DNA from: Aquisphaera giovannonii
GTDB taxonomy: Bacteria; Planctomycetota; Planctomycetia; Isosphaerales; Isosphaeraceae
Assembly (NCBI RefSeq): GCF_008087625.1
Contig: NZ_CP042997.1
Location: 5,022,001-5,086,000, forward strand
DNA length: 64,000 bases
Direction: 5' to 3'
Below are positions 51,701 to 59,139 of this stretch, in pieces. Position 1 is the first letter of the stretch. The number at the start of each line of letters is the position of its first letter. Under the pieces are notes generated by a model. That model made no database searches and was not told where the DNA came from. It was given only the letters and a program-made list of their open reading frames with translations. Position numbers and translations under genes: made by a program.

Positions 51701-51787
51701 CTGCCCCCGGGGCATCCGCAGCTCGCGAAGTACCGCGAGACGCTCGCCGGGTGCAGGGCCGCGGCCGGGGCCGGGGAAGCCAGGTGA
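48707..51787 (+). CDS. Hanks-type Ser/Thr protein kinase with C-terminal TPR array
   Basis: Membrane protein of 1026 residues. The GTG start at 48707 has GGGGAG 6 nt upstream and gives the usual family N-terminus DERELFTEALARADAAGRTA. A Gly/Ala/Pro linker precedes the kinase domain, which begins near residue 121: IGEGGMGSVYLA, K151 in VALKLI, HRDLKPGN, DFGVAKA, and GTPAYMSPEQ. A transmembrane helix (AAAAAAAVAATLVLATGVSV) follows near 445. Then come about ten kinesin-light-chain-like TPRs with repeated LAIREKALGPDHPDVA units. The TPRs probably bind protein partners or sense signals. It is one of three kinases in the window. Confidence 0.93.
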   Translation: MDERELFTEALARADAAGRTAFLDEACEGDPELRRRLEERLAGHAPTDGGRGRPEGATGGPPSTAAPAPTSAGAGERTDAASVTAGGPDGDPATDGAGGTAPAPQAGPPGEGAGAVIAGRYALEEVIGEGGMGSVYLASQTEPVRRRVALKLIRSGMDSRGVVARFDAERQALALMDHPNIARIYDGGATATGQPFFVMELVDGVPLTEYCDARRLPVRDRLELFIAVCQAVQHAHQKGIIHRDLKPGNVLVAEVDGRPTPKVIDFGVAKATEAKLTDLSFADTGAIVGTPAYMSPEQADPSSMDIDTRTDVYALGVILYELLTGSPPIDASQFRRGAILEMLRMVREVDPPRPSTRLSTAEALPSIAANRSIEPARLRRLLRGELDWVVMKALEKDRSRRYDTVNGLARDLQRHLAGEMVEARPPSAAYRLRTLIRRNRGAAAAAAAVAATLVLATGVSVRFAMGEAKQRAEADKQAGIAETNAAAEARARRRAEAISTFVVRALNASDAMQAGKRDATIAEAMGVALTELESGAFADDPETEARLRETIGVILKNNGKYDRALPLLEQALALTERLSGPDSTATALGLEKLATVLVAQEQFDRAGPLYARSLAILEKAQGPDGRELAAVLNSRAAWHYLQRQHAQAEPLFRRALAIRERVLAPDDRDLALTLNDLALLCTAQRRFDEAERLMERSLSINEKALGPDHPDVAACLNSLAFLHDEQGLYARAEPLYVRALAICEKAHGQDHPIVATALLNLAENCRERAEFARAEPLYARSLAIREKALGPDHPDVGIVLGNLAVTLKARGKYAEAEPLYVRTLAMDEKALGPDHPDVAADLNNLAMLYEAQDQHDRAEPLLDRALAIREKALGPDDPETAMSLMNLATLYQARGRHAQAEPMLARALAVVAKGLGPGHPRSAVVLINLARARQSLGRTAEARKDYDAAVAALRRHSPGGSTQLAAALWHSARAHLENKEAAAALREMEEALPMAEKLLPPGHPQLAKYRETLAGCRAAAGAGEAR

Positions 51788-51839
51788 GGTGGGGCCGGCC
51801 GCCGGGCCCGGCCCCGGGAGGGGCGTGATCCCGGGCACC

Positions 51840-52709
51840 TCAGCGGGACGGCCCGCCCGAGGGCCCGCTGAACGCATAGGCCCGGCCCCTCAGCGGCGGC
51901 GGCCCGCCCGAGGGCGAGCCCGATGACCCGCCCGACGATGCGCCGGGAGGTCCGCTGAACGCGTAGGCCCGGGGCCTCAGCGGCGGCGGCAGCATCGAAT
52001 AGACGCCCCTGAGGTCCTTCCTCAGCTGCTCGACGATGAGCCCGTTGGGGAAGCCGCGGCGGAGGTAGCCGTAGTACTCGATGCTCACCTGGGCGGCCGC
52101 CCTCCCGATCCGGGAGGAGGGGGCCTCGCGGTAGATCTCATACAGCTTGTGGCCGTGCCCGCCCTCGATGATGAACTTGCACTTCAACTGGTTGAAGAGC
52201 TCGAAGCCGAGCACGTTCTGGGCGTCGTCCTCGCCCTCCTTGCCGTAGATGAGCTCGGGGACGTTGACCTGGATCTCGACCGGCCGCTGATTGGGCATCT
52301 GGATGACGTAGTTCAACCCCGAATAGCCGCAATCGTCCTCGTCCTCCTTCACGACCTTGCGCTTGAGCAGCTTCATCTGCTTCCCGAGCCCGCACGCCCC
52401 CTCGACCTTGCTGCCGACGGTCGCCACCTCGCTGTGCCAGGGGGCGATGATCGTCATGCGGGCGACGTCCTTCAGCTCGTACCAGTCGCCGTCGTATCCG
52501 CCGTCCGCCTTGGGGCTGTTCACCTTCTTGCTCGCCCGGGCCATCTTCTTGATCGGGCCGAACGAGGTGCGACAGCCCGGGACCTCGCCGGCGATCTTCG
52601 TGCCCAGGGCGCGGAGCAGGTCGTCCGACTCCTTCGCATCCTTGAACAGGCGATTCCGGATGCCCTCCTGGGCCTTCCTGAAGACTTCCTCCGCGATGAC
52701 GTGCGGCAT
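51840..52709 (-). CDS. Divergent RelA/SpoT-like nucleotidyltransferase-fold protein
   Basis: Protein of 289 residues. ATG 52709 has GGAGG 8 nt upstream. Segments fit the RelA/SpoT synthetase fold: SFGPIKKMARASKKVNS (substrate-loop position), ELKDVARMTIIAPW (like DIxGxRI), GYSGLNYVIQM (like YRSxH), and PVEIQVNVPELIYGK (like EIQIRT). Canonical residues are only partly kept, so activity is uncertain: it may make (p)ppGpp-like alarmones or transfer a nucleotide to another target. The last 50 residues contain two copies of PPLRxRAYAFSGPxG separated by a Gly/Ser linker. It is convergent with the TPR kinase gene. Confidence 0.6.
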   Translation of the reverse strand: MPHVIAEEVFRKAQEGIRNRLFKDAKESDDLLRALGTKIAGEVPGCRTSFGPIKKMARASKKVNSPKADGGYDGDWYELKDVARMTIIAPWHSEVATVGSKVEGACGLGKQMKLLKRKVVKEDEDDCGYSGLNYVIQMPNQRPVEIQVNVPELIYGKEGEDDAQNVLGFELFNQLKCKFIIEGGHGHKLYEIYREAPSSRIGRAAAQVSIEYYGYLRRGFPNGLIVEQLRKDLRGVYSMLPPPLRPRAYAFSGPPGASSGGSSGSPSGGPPPLRGRAYAFSGPSGGPSR

Positions 52710-52875
52710 GTCGGCGCCTCCCGGCGGGCCTCTCGGATCGCGGCGACGCGGACACGCCCGACGGGCCCGCCCGGGTTCGTCCTCCGGCCACACGCCAACG
52801 CCGCGACTGAAGCCTAGGGCGCCGACGGGCGGGAGGCCCTCGCGGCCGCGAAGATGTGGAGCCGGGGCCTCGACG

Positions 52876-54375
52876 TCAGCCCCCCGGCCGCGCCGACGGC
52901 CCCGGGGCGGCCGGCTCGCCCGCCGCGGCGAATTGCAGGACGCCGTCGTCCAGCCGCGACCATCGAAGGCTCAGCAGGTCGCGCACGTAGTTCTGGTGCA
53001 TCACCCAGGGCGCCTCCGGGCCCTGCTTGACGAGCCGGTCGGACCCTCGCCGCACGTATCCGGAGGTCAGCGGCAGGAGCGGGCGGCCGCGGGACGCATC
53101 CAGGTCGCACCGCGGGACGCACGTCGCGTAGCCCCGGCGGGCCATGTGATTGAGCAGCCGGCAGAGGTACTCCGCCGACAGCTCCGCGCGCAGGGTCCAC
53201 GAGGCGTTGGCGTAGCCGGCGCAGCCGGCGCAGTTGGGGACGTTGCCGAGCATCACCCCCTTGTAGGTGAGGCACCCGCCCGGCTCCATGACGGTGCCGT
53301 CCGCGACGAGGCGGATGCCGCCCCAGGCGAGGAGGTTCAGGCCGGTCGCCGTGACGATGACGTCGGCCGGCAGCTCCCGCCCGCCCGCGAGGCGGATGCC
53401 GTCGCGGGTGAACCGCTCCACCTCGCCGGTGGCCACCGAGGCACGCCCGGACCGGATCGCCCGGAACAGGTCGCCGTCGGGCACGAAGCAGAGGCGCTGG
53501 TCCCAGGGCTCGTAGCGCGGCCGGAAGTGCGCGTCGAGGTCGAAGTCCGGCGGCAGCTCCCTGGCCAGGCCGCGGCGCAGGAGCGACTTGGCCCGCTCGG
53601 GCTTCTTGCGGCAGAGCCGGTAGAGGTACATCGTCAGGAGGATGTTCTTCCAGCGGATGAGCGAGTGGGCGGCCCGACCGGGCAGCCATCGGCGGATCCG
53701 GCGGGCCAGGCGGTCCTCCGCGGGGACGGAGAGGATGTACGAGGGGGACCGCTGGAGCATGACGACGTGCGCCGCGTCCTCCGCCAGGGCGGGGACCAGC
53801 GTCACCGCCGTGGCGCCGCTGCCGATCACCACGACCCGCTTGCCACGGTGGTCGAGGCCGTCGGGCCAGTGCTGCGGGTGGACCACGAGCCCCCGGAACT
53901 CCTCCCGGCCGGCGAAGTCCGGCAGGTAACCCCGCTCATAGTCGTAGTAGCCGCTGCACAGGTACAGGAAGTCGCACGTGTATCGAACCGGCTCCGGGTG
54001 CTCGCCCGCGTCCGCCTCGATGGTCCAGCGGCCCGACTCCGACGACCACGACGCGGACCGCACCCGGTGCCGGAAGCGGATGCGGCGGTCGATGCCGAAC
54101 TCCCGGGCGGTCTCCCGCAGGTAATCCAGGATGGCCGGCGCCTCGGCCATGGACCTGGGCTCCTCCCAGGGCCGGAAGGAGTAGCCGAGCGTGAACATGT
54201 CGGAGTCGGACCGGGCGCCGGGGTAGCGGAAGAGGCCCCAGGTCCCGCCCAGGTCGCCGCGCCCTTCCAGGATCGCGTATCGCCGGGACGGGCAGAGCTT
54301 CTGGAGGTAGTAGCCGGCCGCGATCCCGGAGATCCCGGCGCCGACGACGAGGACATCGAAATGCTCGATCGACAT
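52876..54375 (-). CDS. Flavin-containing / Baeyer-Villiger-type monooxygenase
   Basis: Protein of 499 residues. It has an FAD Rossmann motif VLVVGAGISGIAAGYYL and the EthA-like GGTWGLFRYPGARSDSDM, which resembles the BVMO RYPG-x-R-xD segment. The NADPH Rossmann motif is VVVIGSGATAVTLVPAL, and an ATG motif occurs in VIVTATGLNLL. The fingerprint FxGxxxHxxxW appears in altered form (FRGLVVHPQHWPDG). It should insert oxygen into ketones or oxidise sulphides or amines, in the cytoplasm. The gene lies downstream of a cupin gene on the same strand, 180 bp away. Confidence 0.9.
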   Translation of the reverse strand: MSIEHFDVLVVGAGISGIAAGYYLQKLCPSRRYAILEGRGDLGGTWGLFRYPGARSDSDMFTLGYSFRPWEEPRSMAEAPAILDYLRETAREFGIDRRIRFRHRVRSASWSSESGRWTIEADAGEHPEPVRYTCDFLYLCSGYYDYERGYLPDFAGREEFRGLVVHPQHWPDGLDHRGKRVVVIGSGATAVTLVPALAEDAAHVVMLQRSPSYILSVPAEDRLARRIRRWLPGRAAHSLIRWKNILLTMYLYRLCRKKPERAKSLLRRGLARELPPDFDLDAHFRPRYEPWDQRLCFVPDGDLFRAIRSGRASVATGEVERFTRDGIRLAGGRELPADVIVTATGLNLLAWGGIRLVADGTVMEPGGCLTYKGVMLGNVPNCAGCAGYANASWTLRAELSAEYLCRLLNHMARRGYATCVPRCDLDASRGRPLLPLTSGYVRRGSDRLVKQGPEAPWVMHQNYVRDLLSLRWSRLDDGVLQFAAAGEPAAPGPSARPGG

Positions 54376-54557
54376 GGATCGCTCCCGAGGCCGGCGCCCC
54401 CGGGCCGTCGCGACGGCCCCGGCGACTCATGTCTATCGGCTGAAGCCGCGGCGGTCCATCCGTCTCTCCGCCCCGGCGCGGCGAGGGGGCCCCTGCGGAG
54501 CATCCCTGCGGCGGGTGGACGCGGGATGGCCCCGCGTCCCGCCGACGATCGCCCGGC

Positions 54558-54899
54558 CTAGGACTGGTCCCGGCCCGCGACGTGGGCCGGCGGGTAGGTC
54601 GCCTCGACGGCCGTGAACGCCTCCAGGACCTTGTAGGTGTGCGCGGCCCCCTCGGGGACGACCCAGGAGTCGCCGGGGTTCAGGAGCACGGTCTGGCCCT
54701 CGATCTTCAGCTCCGCCCGGCCGCGGATGACGTAGCCGACCGTCTCGTAGGGGCGGCTGTGCTCCGGCTGCGACTCGTCGGGCGCCACGTCCTCCCACAG
54801 CCGCATGGCGACGTTCTTGCCGGATGCCAGGTACTTCTGGCCCATCTCGCCGTGCGGGGAATGGCTCGAATCGACCTTCGTGACGGTGGTGTCGGCCAT
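54558..54899 (-). CDS. Small cupin protein
   Basis: Protein of 113 residues. One cupin_2 barrel: EHSRPYETVGYVIRGRAELK, LNPGDSWVVPEGAAHTYKVL. The first motif is partly degenerate (EHSRPYE in place of HxH), so metal binding may rest on E, H and a later histidine. AGGAG lies about 6 nt before ATG 54899. It may be co-transcribed with the downstream monooxygenase. Function unknown; no signal peptide. Confidence 0.85.
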   Translation of the reverse strand: MADTTVTKVDSSHSPHGEMGQKYLASGKNVAMRLWEDVAPDESQPEHSRPYETVGYVIRGRAELKIEGQTVLLNPGDSWVVPEGAAHTYKVLEAFTAVEATYPPAHVAGRDQS

Positions 54900-55290
54900 C
54901 GCTGTCTCCTCATGCGGTGCGGGCGGTCTGCCCCCTGCTCCAGCAAAGCCGATGCCGTCGAGGGACGCCGGGGGACCGCCCCGGGGGCATCGGCCGGGGG
55001 ATCGGCTCATCCCGGCCATCGCGGGGTGGGCGCATAGGCATCGGGTTCAGCCGCGACGGATCGGTCCGATTTTGCAGGGTGCGTCTCGACGCACCGGACC
55101 GGCTCGGCGCCGCGAAGGGCCCCGGCCGTCTCGCCGGCGGGGCACCTCCCCCTCATCGCCGCATCGCCCCCATGACGCGGCGGCCCGGTGCGTCGAGACG
55201 CACCCCACAAGACTCGGCGACCCGCCGTCCAGGACTGACCCGATGCCTGCGGGTCCCGCGCGGCGCGGGCGTAAGGGCCGGCCCGCGTGC
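54900..55290. other. Intergenic region holding a palindromic repeat element
   Basis: It lies between the cupin start and the phosphite dehydrogenase stop. Apart from the element at 55074-55208 nothing is recognised; no terminator with a T-tract is seen after the phosphite operon. Confidence 0.45.
55074..55208. repeat. Short interspersed element with palindromic ends
   Basis: The 18-mer GGTGCGTCTCGACGCACC (55078-55095) is itself palindromic and recurs as its exact reverse complement at 55187-55204. Flanking bases extend the inverted repeat (GGGTGCGTC... and ...CCGGRCCG). The whole is about 135 bp and resembles a MITE-like or bacterial interspersed mosaic element. It may serve as transcriptional punctuation after the phosphite operon. 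Confidence 0.7.
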
Positions 55291-56304
55291 TCAGGCCCCG
55301 GGCCGGCGGGCGGCCTCGGGGTTGACCGCCCCGGTGGGGACCTCGCCGCGGAGCGCCGCGAGCAGTTGGTCGACGGTGGAGATCGCCAGCCGGTCCCGCG
55401 CCTCGACGGTCCCCGTGCCGATGTGCGGGGTCAGCACGGTCGCGTCGGCCCTCGCCAGCAAGTCGGGGTGGATCGCCCGGGGCCGGCCCGGGATCGACTC
55501 GTCCTCGAACTCGAAGACGTCCGCGGCGAAGCCGCCCAGGGCGCCCGAGGCGAGGGCCTCGGCCGCGGCGGCCTCGTCCACCAGCGAGCCCCGGCCGACG
55601 TTCACCAGGACGGCCCCGGGCCTCATCCGCCGGATCGCCTCGCGGCCGATCAGGTGGCGGTTCCCGGGCCGGAGGTCGGCCGCCACGACGACCGTGTCCG
55701 AGGCGGCGAGCAGCTCGTCCAGCTCGAGACGGACGACGCCCATCTCGGCCTCGGCCTCGGGGCGCCGGACCGGGTCGCAGTAGGAGACCCGGACGCCGAA
55801 GGCGAGGGCCCGGCGGGCGATCGCCCGGCCGATGGCGCCGAAGCCGACGACGCCGAGGTCCGTCCCGTGGAACTCCCGGCCCAGGAGGTCCCTCGGGTGC
55901 CACCCGCGGAACCGCCCCGCGCGGACGTGGCGGTCGCCCGCGGCGACGTTGCGGCGGGCCGCCAGGATCAGGCCGAGGGCCAGGTCGGCCGTCGATTCGG
56001 TGAGCGCCTCGGGGTTGATCGTCACCAGGATGCCGCGGCGCGTGCAGGCCGCCACGTCGATGTTGTCGGAACCCTTGCCGAAGCTCGCGACGACCCGGAG
56101 CGAGGGCGACGCGTCGACCAGGCCCGCGTCGACGTAGTCGGAGACGAACGCGACAAGGGCGTCGGCCCGGGCCGCCCGGGCCGCCAGCTCGTCGCGGGGC
56201 AGGGGCCCCAGGCTGCCCGTCGCGTCGACGTCGCAGCATCCCCGGAGGCGGTCCAGGCCGATCGCGGGCATCCACTGGGCCACGAACACGCGGGGCCGGC
56301 TCAT
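55291..56304 (-). CDS. ptxD: Phosphite dehydrogenase-like D-2-hydroxyacid dehydrogenase
   Basis: Protein of 337 residues of the D-isomer 2-hydroxyacid dehydrogenase family. NAD site: GFGAIG with an aspartate (YCDP) at the end of the second strand, favouring NAD. Residues aligned with PtxD of Pseudomonas stutzeri: K77, W135, R238, E267 and H294 (PtxD K76, W134, R237, E266, H292). The segment DVFEFEDESIPGRP matches the PtxD-specific DVFEMED...RP insert. It would oxidise phosphite to phosphate with NAD+. It is the last of four genes overlapping by 4 nt with an ABC transporter. Another 2-hydroxyacid substrate cannot be excluded, but context favours phosphite. Confidence 0.82.
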   Translation of the reverse strand: MSRPRVFVAQWMPAIGLDRLRGCCDVDATGSLGPLPRDELAARAARADALVAFVSDYVDAGLVDASPSLRVVASFGKGSDNIDVAACTRRGILVTINPEALTESTADLALGLILAARRNVAAGDRHVRAGRFRGWHPRDLLGREFHGTDLGVVGFGAIGRAIARRALAFGVRVSYCDPVRRPEAEAEMGVVRLELDELLAASDTVVVAADLRPGNRHLIGREAIRRMRPGAVLVNVGRGSLVDEAAAAEALASGALGGFAADVFEFEDESIPGRPRAIHPDLLARADATVLTPHIGTGTVEARDRLAISTVDQLLAALRGEVPTGAVNPEAARRPGA

Positions 56305-57125
56305 CGCGACGCCTCCAGGTCCAGGAGCCGCGTCCGGACGAGCCCGCCGAAGACGTCCACGAGCTGGACGACGGCGAAGACGACCAGGAGCATCGCCGAG
56401 ACCTCGCGGTACTGCATCAGCCGCAGGGCCGCGACGATCTCGAAGCCGATGCCGCCGGCGCCCACCATGCCGACGACCGTCGAGGCCCGGAAGTTGTGCT
56501 CCCAGCGATACAGGGTGTAGTCCACCGCGTGCGCGAAGACCTGCGGCACGACGCCGAAGAGGATCACGTGCAGCCGCGAGCCGCCGCAGGCGGCCACCGC
56601 CTCGGACATCCCGGGGTCCGCCTTCTCGATCGCCTCGGCGTAGAACTTCCCCAGCATGCCCGCCGAGCAGACCGACAGCGCGAGGATGCCCGGCAGCAGC
56701 CCGAAGCCGACCGACGCGACGAAGAGGATGGCGACGATCAGCTCGGGGATCGTCCGGGACGCGTTGAACAGGCCCCGGACCGCCGCGGCGAGCGCCGGAT
56801 GGGGCGTGGTCGTCCGCGCCGCCAGGAAGGCCAGGGGGACGGCGAGGAGCGCCGAGAGGGTCGTCGCCATGACGCTCATCACGGCCGTCTCGACCAGCGG
56901 ACGGCCCAGCCGGGGGACCACCCGGAAGTCGGGCGGGAGCATCTCGGCGACGATCTCCGCGAGGTTGCGGAGCGACTTCCCCGAGGTCAGGGCGTCGCCG
57001 CTGACGCACCAGGTGTAGGCGGCCGACGCGACGACCATCGCGACGGCGGCGGCGACCAGCAGCGACCGGGCCGGGGCCGGGGCCGGCCGGTCGGGCACAC
57101 CCTCCCGGGCCGCGACGAGGCTCAC
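56301..57125 (-). CDS. ptxC: Phosphonate/phosphite ABC transporter permease
   Basis: Inner-membrane protein of 274 residues with about six helices. The N-terminal helix is SLLVAAAVAMVVASAAYTWC. The BPD_transp_1 EAA-like loop is seen in EAVAACGGSRLHVILFGVVP, followed by ASTVVGMVGAGGIGFEIV, characteristic of PhnE/PtxC permeases. It forms the channel with the ATPase and binding protein encoded upstream. It overlaps both neighbours by 4 nt. The gene name follows the operon context with the phosphite dehydrogenase; phnE is the alternative. Confidence 0.87.
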   Translation of the reverse strand: MSLVAAREGVPDRPAPAPARSLLVAAAVAMVVASAAYTWCVSGDALTSGKSLRNLAEIVAEMLPPDFRVVPRLGRPLVETAVMSVMATTLSALLAVPLAFLAARTTTPHPALAAAVRGLFNASRTIPELIVAILFVASVGFGLLPGILALSVCSAGMLGKFYAEAIEKADPGMSEAVAACGGSRLHVILFGVVPQVFAHAVDYTLYRWEHNFRASTVVGMVGAGGIGFEIVAALRLMQYREVSAMLLVVFAVVQLVDVFGGLVRTRLLDLEASR

Positions 57126-58000
57126 TTCAGCGTCTCCGGGTCGATCCCCAGCACCGTGACGAGGCCGCGGATGACGTCGTAGTCGGCGTCCTCGACCGGG
57201 CCGAAGCCGTCGGCCTTCAGGGGCCCCAGGATCGCCGGGTCCTTGAGGTTGAGGAAGGCCGTCCGGATTTTCTCCCGGAGCGCCGGGTCGAGGTCGGGGC
57301 CCAGCACCCAGGGGTAGTTCGGGTAGCGTTTGGACTCGGCGATGACCGCGACCCGGTCCGCCTTGATCGTCCCCTGCTCCACGAGCGAGCCGAACAGGTG
57401 GCGGCTCAGGCCGCCCCCCTGGGCGTTGCCGTTCTGGACGGCGACGGCCACCGCGTCGTGGGCGCCGACGAAGGCCTCCTTGTAGCCCTCACCCGCCTTC
57501 AGGCCGGCCTCGGCGAGCATGCTCTTGGGGATCAGGTGGCTGGAGGTCGAGGCCGGGTCGCCGAAGGCGACGGTCTTGCCCCTGAGGTCCCCGGGGGCCT
57601 TGACGCCCGAATCGGCCCCGGCGATCAGGACGGCCGTGTAGGTGGGCGATCCCCCCTCCAGCTTCGCGGCGAAGGCCGTCGCGCCGGGCATCCTCCGCTT
57701 GAGCAGGACGTACGACAGGGGCCCGAAATAGCCGACGTCGATCTGCCCGCGCCGCATCGCCTCGATCATCGAGGAGTAGTCCGTCGTCACGACGAGCTCG
57801 ACGTCGCGGCCTAGGGCCGAGGCGAGGTGGTCGCGCAGGGGCTGATTCTTGCGGATAATCGTCGCCGGCGACTCGTCGGGCAGCAGGGCGACCTTCAGCG
57901 GCCGGCCGCTCGCCGCGCGGTCCCCGCCGCCGCAGCCGGCCAGGAGGGACAGGCAGAGGGCCAGCGGGGCAAGGCCGATCCGGGCTGGTCGCCGCGTCAT
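57122..58000 (-). CDS. ptxB: Phosphonate/phosphite-binding lipoprotein of the ABC transporter
   Basis: Lipoprotein of 292 residues. The lipobox is LLAGC (Cys 23) after a hydrophobic signal. The PhnD family body follows: LKVALLPDESPATIIRKNQP, YSSMIEAMRRGQIDVGYFGP, then AFGDPASTSSHLIPKSML. The YFGP and STSSHL segments line the oxyanion-binding pocket of PhnD/PtxB proteins. It would capture phosphite, or small phosphonates, outside the inner membrane and deliver it to the permease. Start ATG 58000 overlaps the ATPase stop. Confidence 0.88.
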   Translation of the reverse strand: MTRRPARIGLAPLALCLSLLAGCGGGDRAASGRPLKVALLPDESPATIIRKNQPLRDHLASALGRDVELVVTTDYSSMIEAMRRGQIDVGYFGPLSYVLLKRRMPGATAFAAKLEGGSPTYTAVLIAGADSGVKAPGDLRGKTVAFGDPASTSSHLIPKSMLAEAGLKAGEGYKEAFVGAHDAVAVAVQNGNAQGGGLSRHLFGSLVEQGTIKADRVAVIAESKRYPNYPWVLGPDLDPALREKIRTAFLNLKDPAILGPLKADGFGPVEDADYDVIRGLVTVLGIDPETLK

Positions 58001-58746
58001 GGGGACACCTCGGCAAGGTCTCGTTCGTGGAGGCGGTCGCCGTAGATCCGGGCCAGGTCGCCGGGCGTCAGGCGGTCCGCCGGCCCGTCGAAGGCGATCG
58101 CGCCGTCGCGGAGCCCGATGACGCGATCGGTGACCCGGGTCGCGAGCCGGACGTCGTGGAGGTTGCAGACGACGGTCACGCCGCGGTCCCGGTTGATCTC
58201 CCGGAGCAGGTCGAGGACCTCGCGGCCGGTCACCGGGTCGAGGCTGGAGATCGGCTCGTCGGCCAGCAGCACGGCCGGGTCGTGCGCCAGGGCCCGGGCG
58301 ATCCCCACCCGCTGCCGCTGCCCGCCGCTGAGCGTCGAGACGCGGGCCTGCACCTTCGCGCCCAGGCCCACCCGCTCGATCGCGGCCCGGGCGACCCGCC
58401 GGTCCTCGCCCGAGAAGACGACGTCCCAGGGCGCCTTCCCCGCGAGCCGGCCGACCAGGACGTTCCGGAGCACGCTCAGGTTGCCGTGGACGTTGACGCC
58501 CTGGAAGATGAACCCGATCCGCTTCCGGACCGCCGCCAGCCGGCGACGGTCCAGCACGATGCCGTCCACGGCGATCGACCCGCCGGAGGGCGCGACCAGC
58601 CCGTTCAGGCAGCGCAGCAGCGTCGACTTGCCTGCCCCGCTCGGCCCGAGCACCGCGACGAACTCCCCGCGCGGCACGCGGAACGTCACCCCGTCGAGCA
58701 CCCTCAGCGGGCCGAACGACTTCGTCAGGTGCTCCACATCGATCAT
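57997..58746 (-). CDS. ptxA: Phosphonate/phosphite ABC transporter ATP-binding protein
   Basis: ATPase of 249 residues. Walker A GPSGAGKST, Q-loop IFQGVNVHGNLSVLRNVL (a PhnC hallmark), signature LSGGQRQRVGIARAL, Walker B VLLADEPISSLDP, and H-loop NLHD. It powers the transporter. It is the first gene of the operon; the order ATPase, binding protein, permease, dehydrogenase equals that of ptxABCD. A possible Pho box lies about 80-100 bp upstream of its ATG. Confidence 0.9.
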   Translation of the reverse strand: MIDVEHLTKSFGPLRVLDGVTFRVPRGEFVAVLGPSGAGKSTLLRCLNGLVAPSGGSIAVDGIVLDRRRLAAVRKRIGFIFQGVNVHGNLSVLRNVLVGRLAGKAPWDVVFSGEDRRVARAAIERVGLGAKVQARVSTLSGGQRQRVGIARALAHDPAVLLADEPISSLDPVTGREVLDLLREINRDRGVTVVCNLHDVRLATRVTDRVIGLRDGAIAFDGPADRLTPGDLARIYGDRLHERDLAEVSP

Positions 58747-58799
58747 CGGATCGCCCGCTTCGCCCCACGGCTCGCGTGGGAACTTATGGTTAGACCCTC

Positions 58800-58843
58800 A
58801 TCCTACGCGGGCCCGGCGGCCCCTGCGTGAAGATCGCATGAAG
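58800..58843 (-). promoter_or_regulatory. Possible Pho box and -10 element of the phosphite operon
   Basis: On the minus strand CTTCATG and CTTCACG are separated by 4 nt (58826-58843), i.e. two 7-mers with an 11-bp period as in PhoB boxes (consensus CTGTCAT). A TAGGAT hexamer at 58800-58805 could be the -10 element. The distance between box and -10 (about 20 bp) is longer than usual, so this is tentative. Confidence 0.3.
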
Positions 58844-59007
58844 GGCCGCCCTCGATCGACCGCCTGCGATCCTTCTCGCCCGACCCTGAAGCGGCCGACC
58901 ATCGCGGCGGACCCCCCGAAAATGAGCCGTAAGGAGCCCTATTCAGGCCACGAAGACCCTCGTCCTCGAGGAGTCGGCCGGGCGGCCCAAGGACGCTAAG
59001 GGGCAGG

Positions 59008-59057
59008 CACCGACGGTTCCCCCCGGGGAAATAGAACCGACACCGACGGTTCCCCCC
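59008..59057. repeat. Direct repeat of CACCGACGGTTCCCCCC
   Basis: The 17-mer occurs at 59008-59024 and 59041-59057, 33 bp apart, in non-coding DNA at the boundary of the SIR2 gene. It may be a dispersed repeat and marks the left side of the foreign-looking segment. Confidence 0.55.
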
Positions 59058-59139
59058 GTTTGCTGACCGGGCATCATCGCCCGGCCCCTCCCGTACGGCG
59101 CAAGATACTTCCTCGGTCAAGCGGGGTTTGATTCGAGAT

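Larger units (their letters stand above)
58747..59139. other. Intergenic region upstream of the phosphite operon
   Basis: This 393-bp stretch holds the operon promoter region on its left and a short direct repeat at 59008-59057. No gene is seen. Confidence 0.5.
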
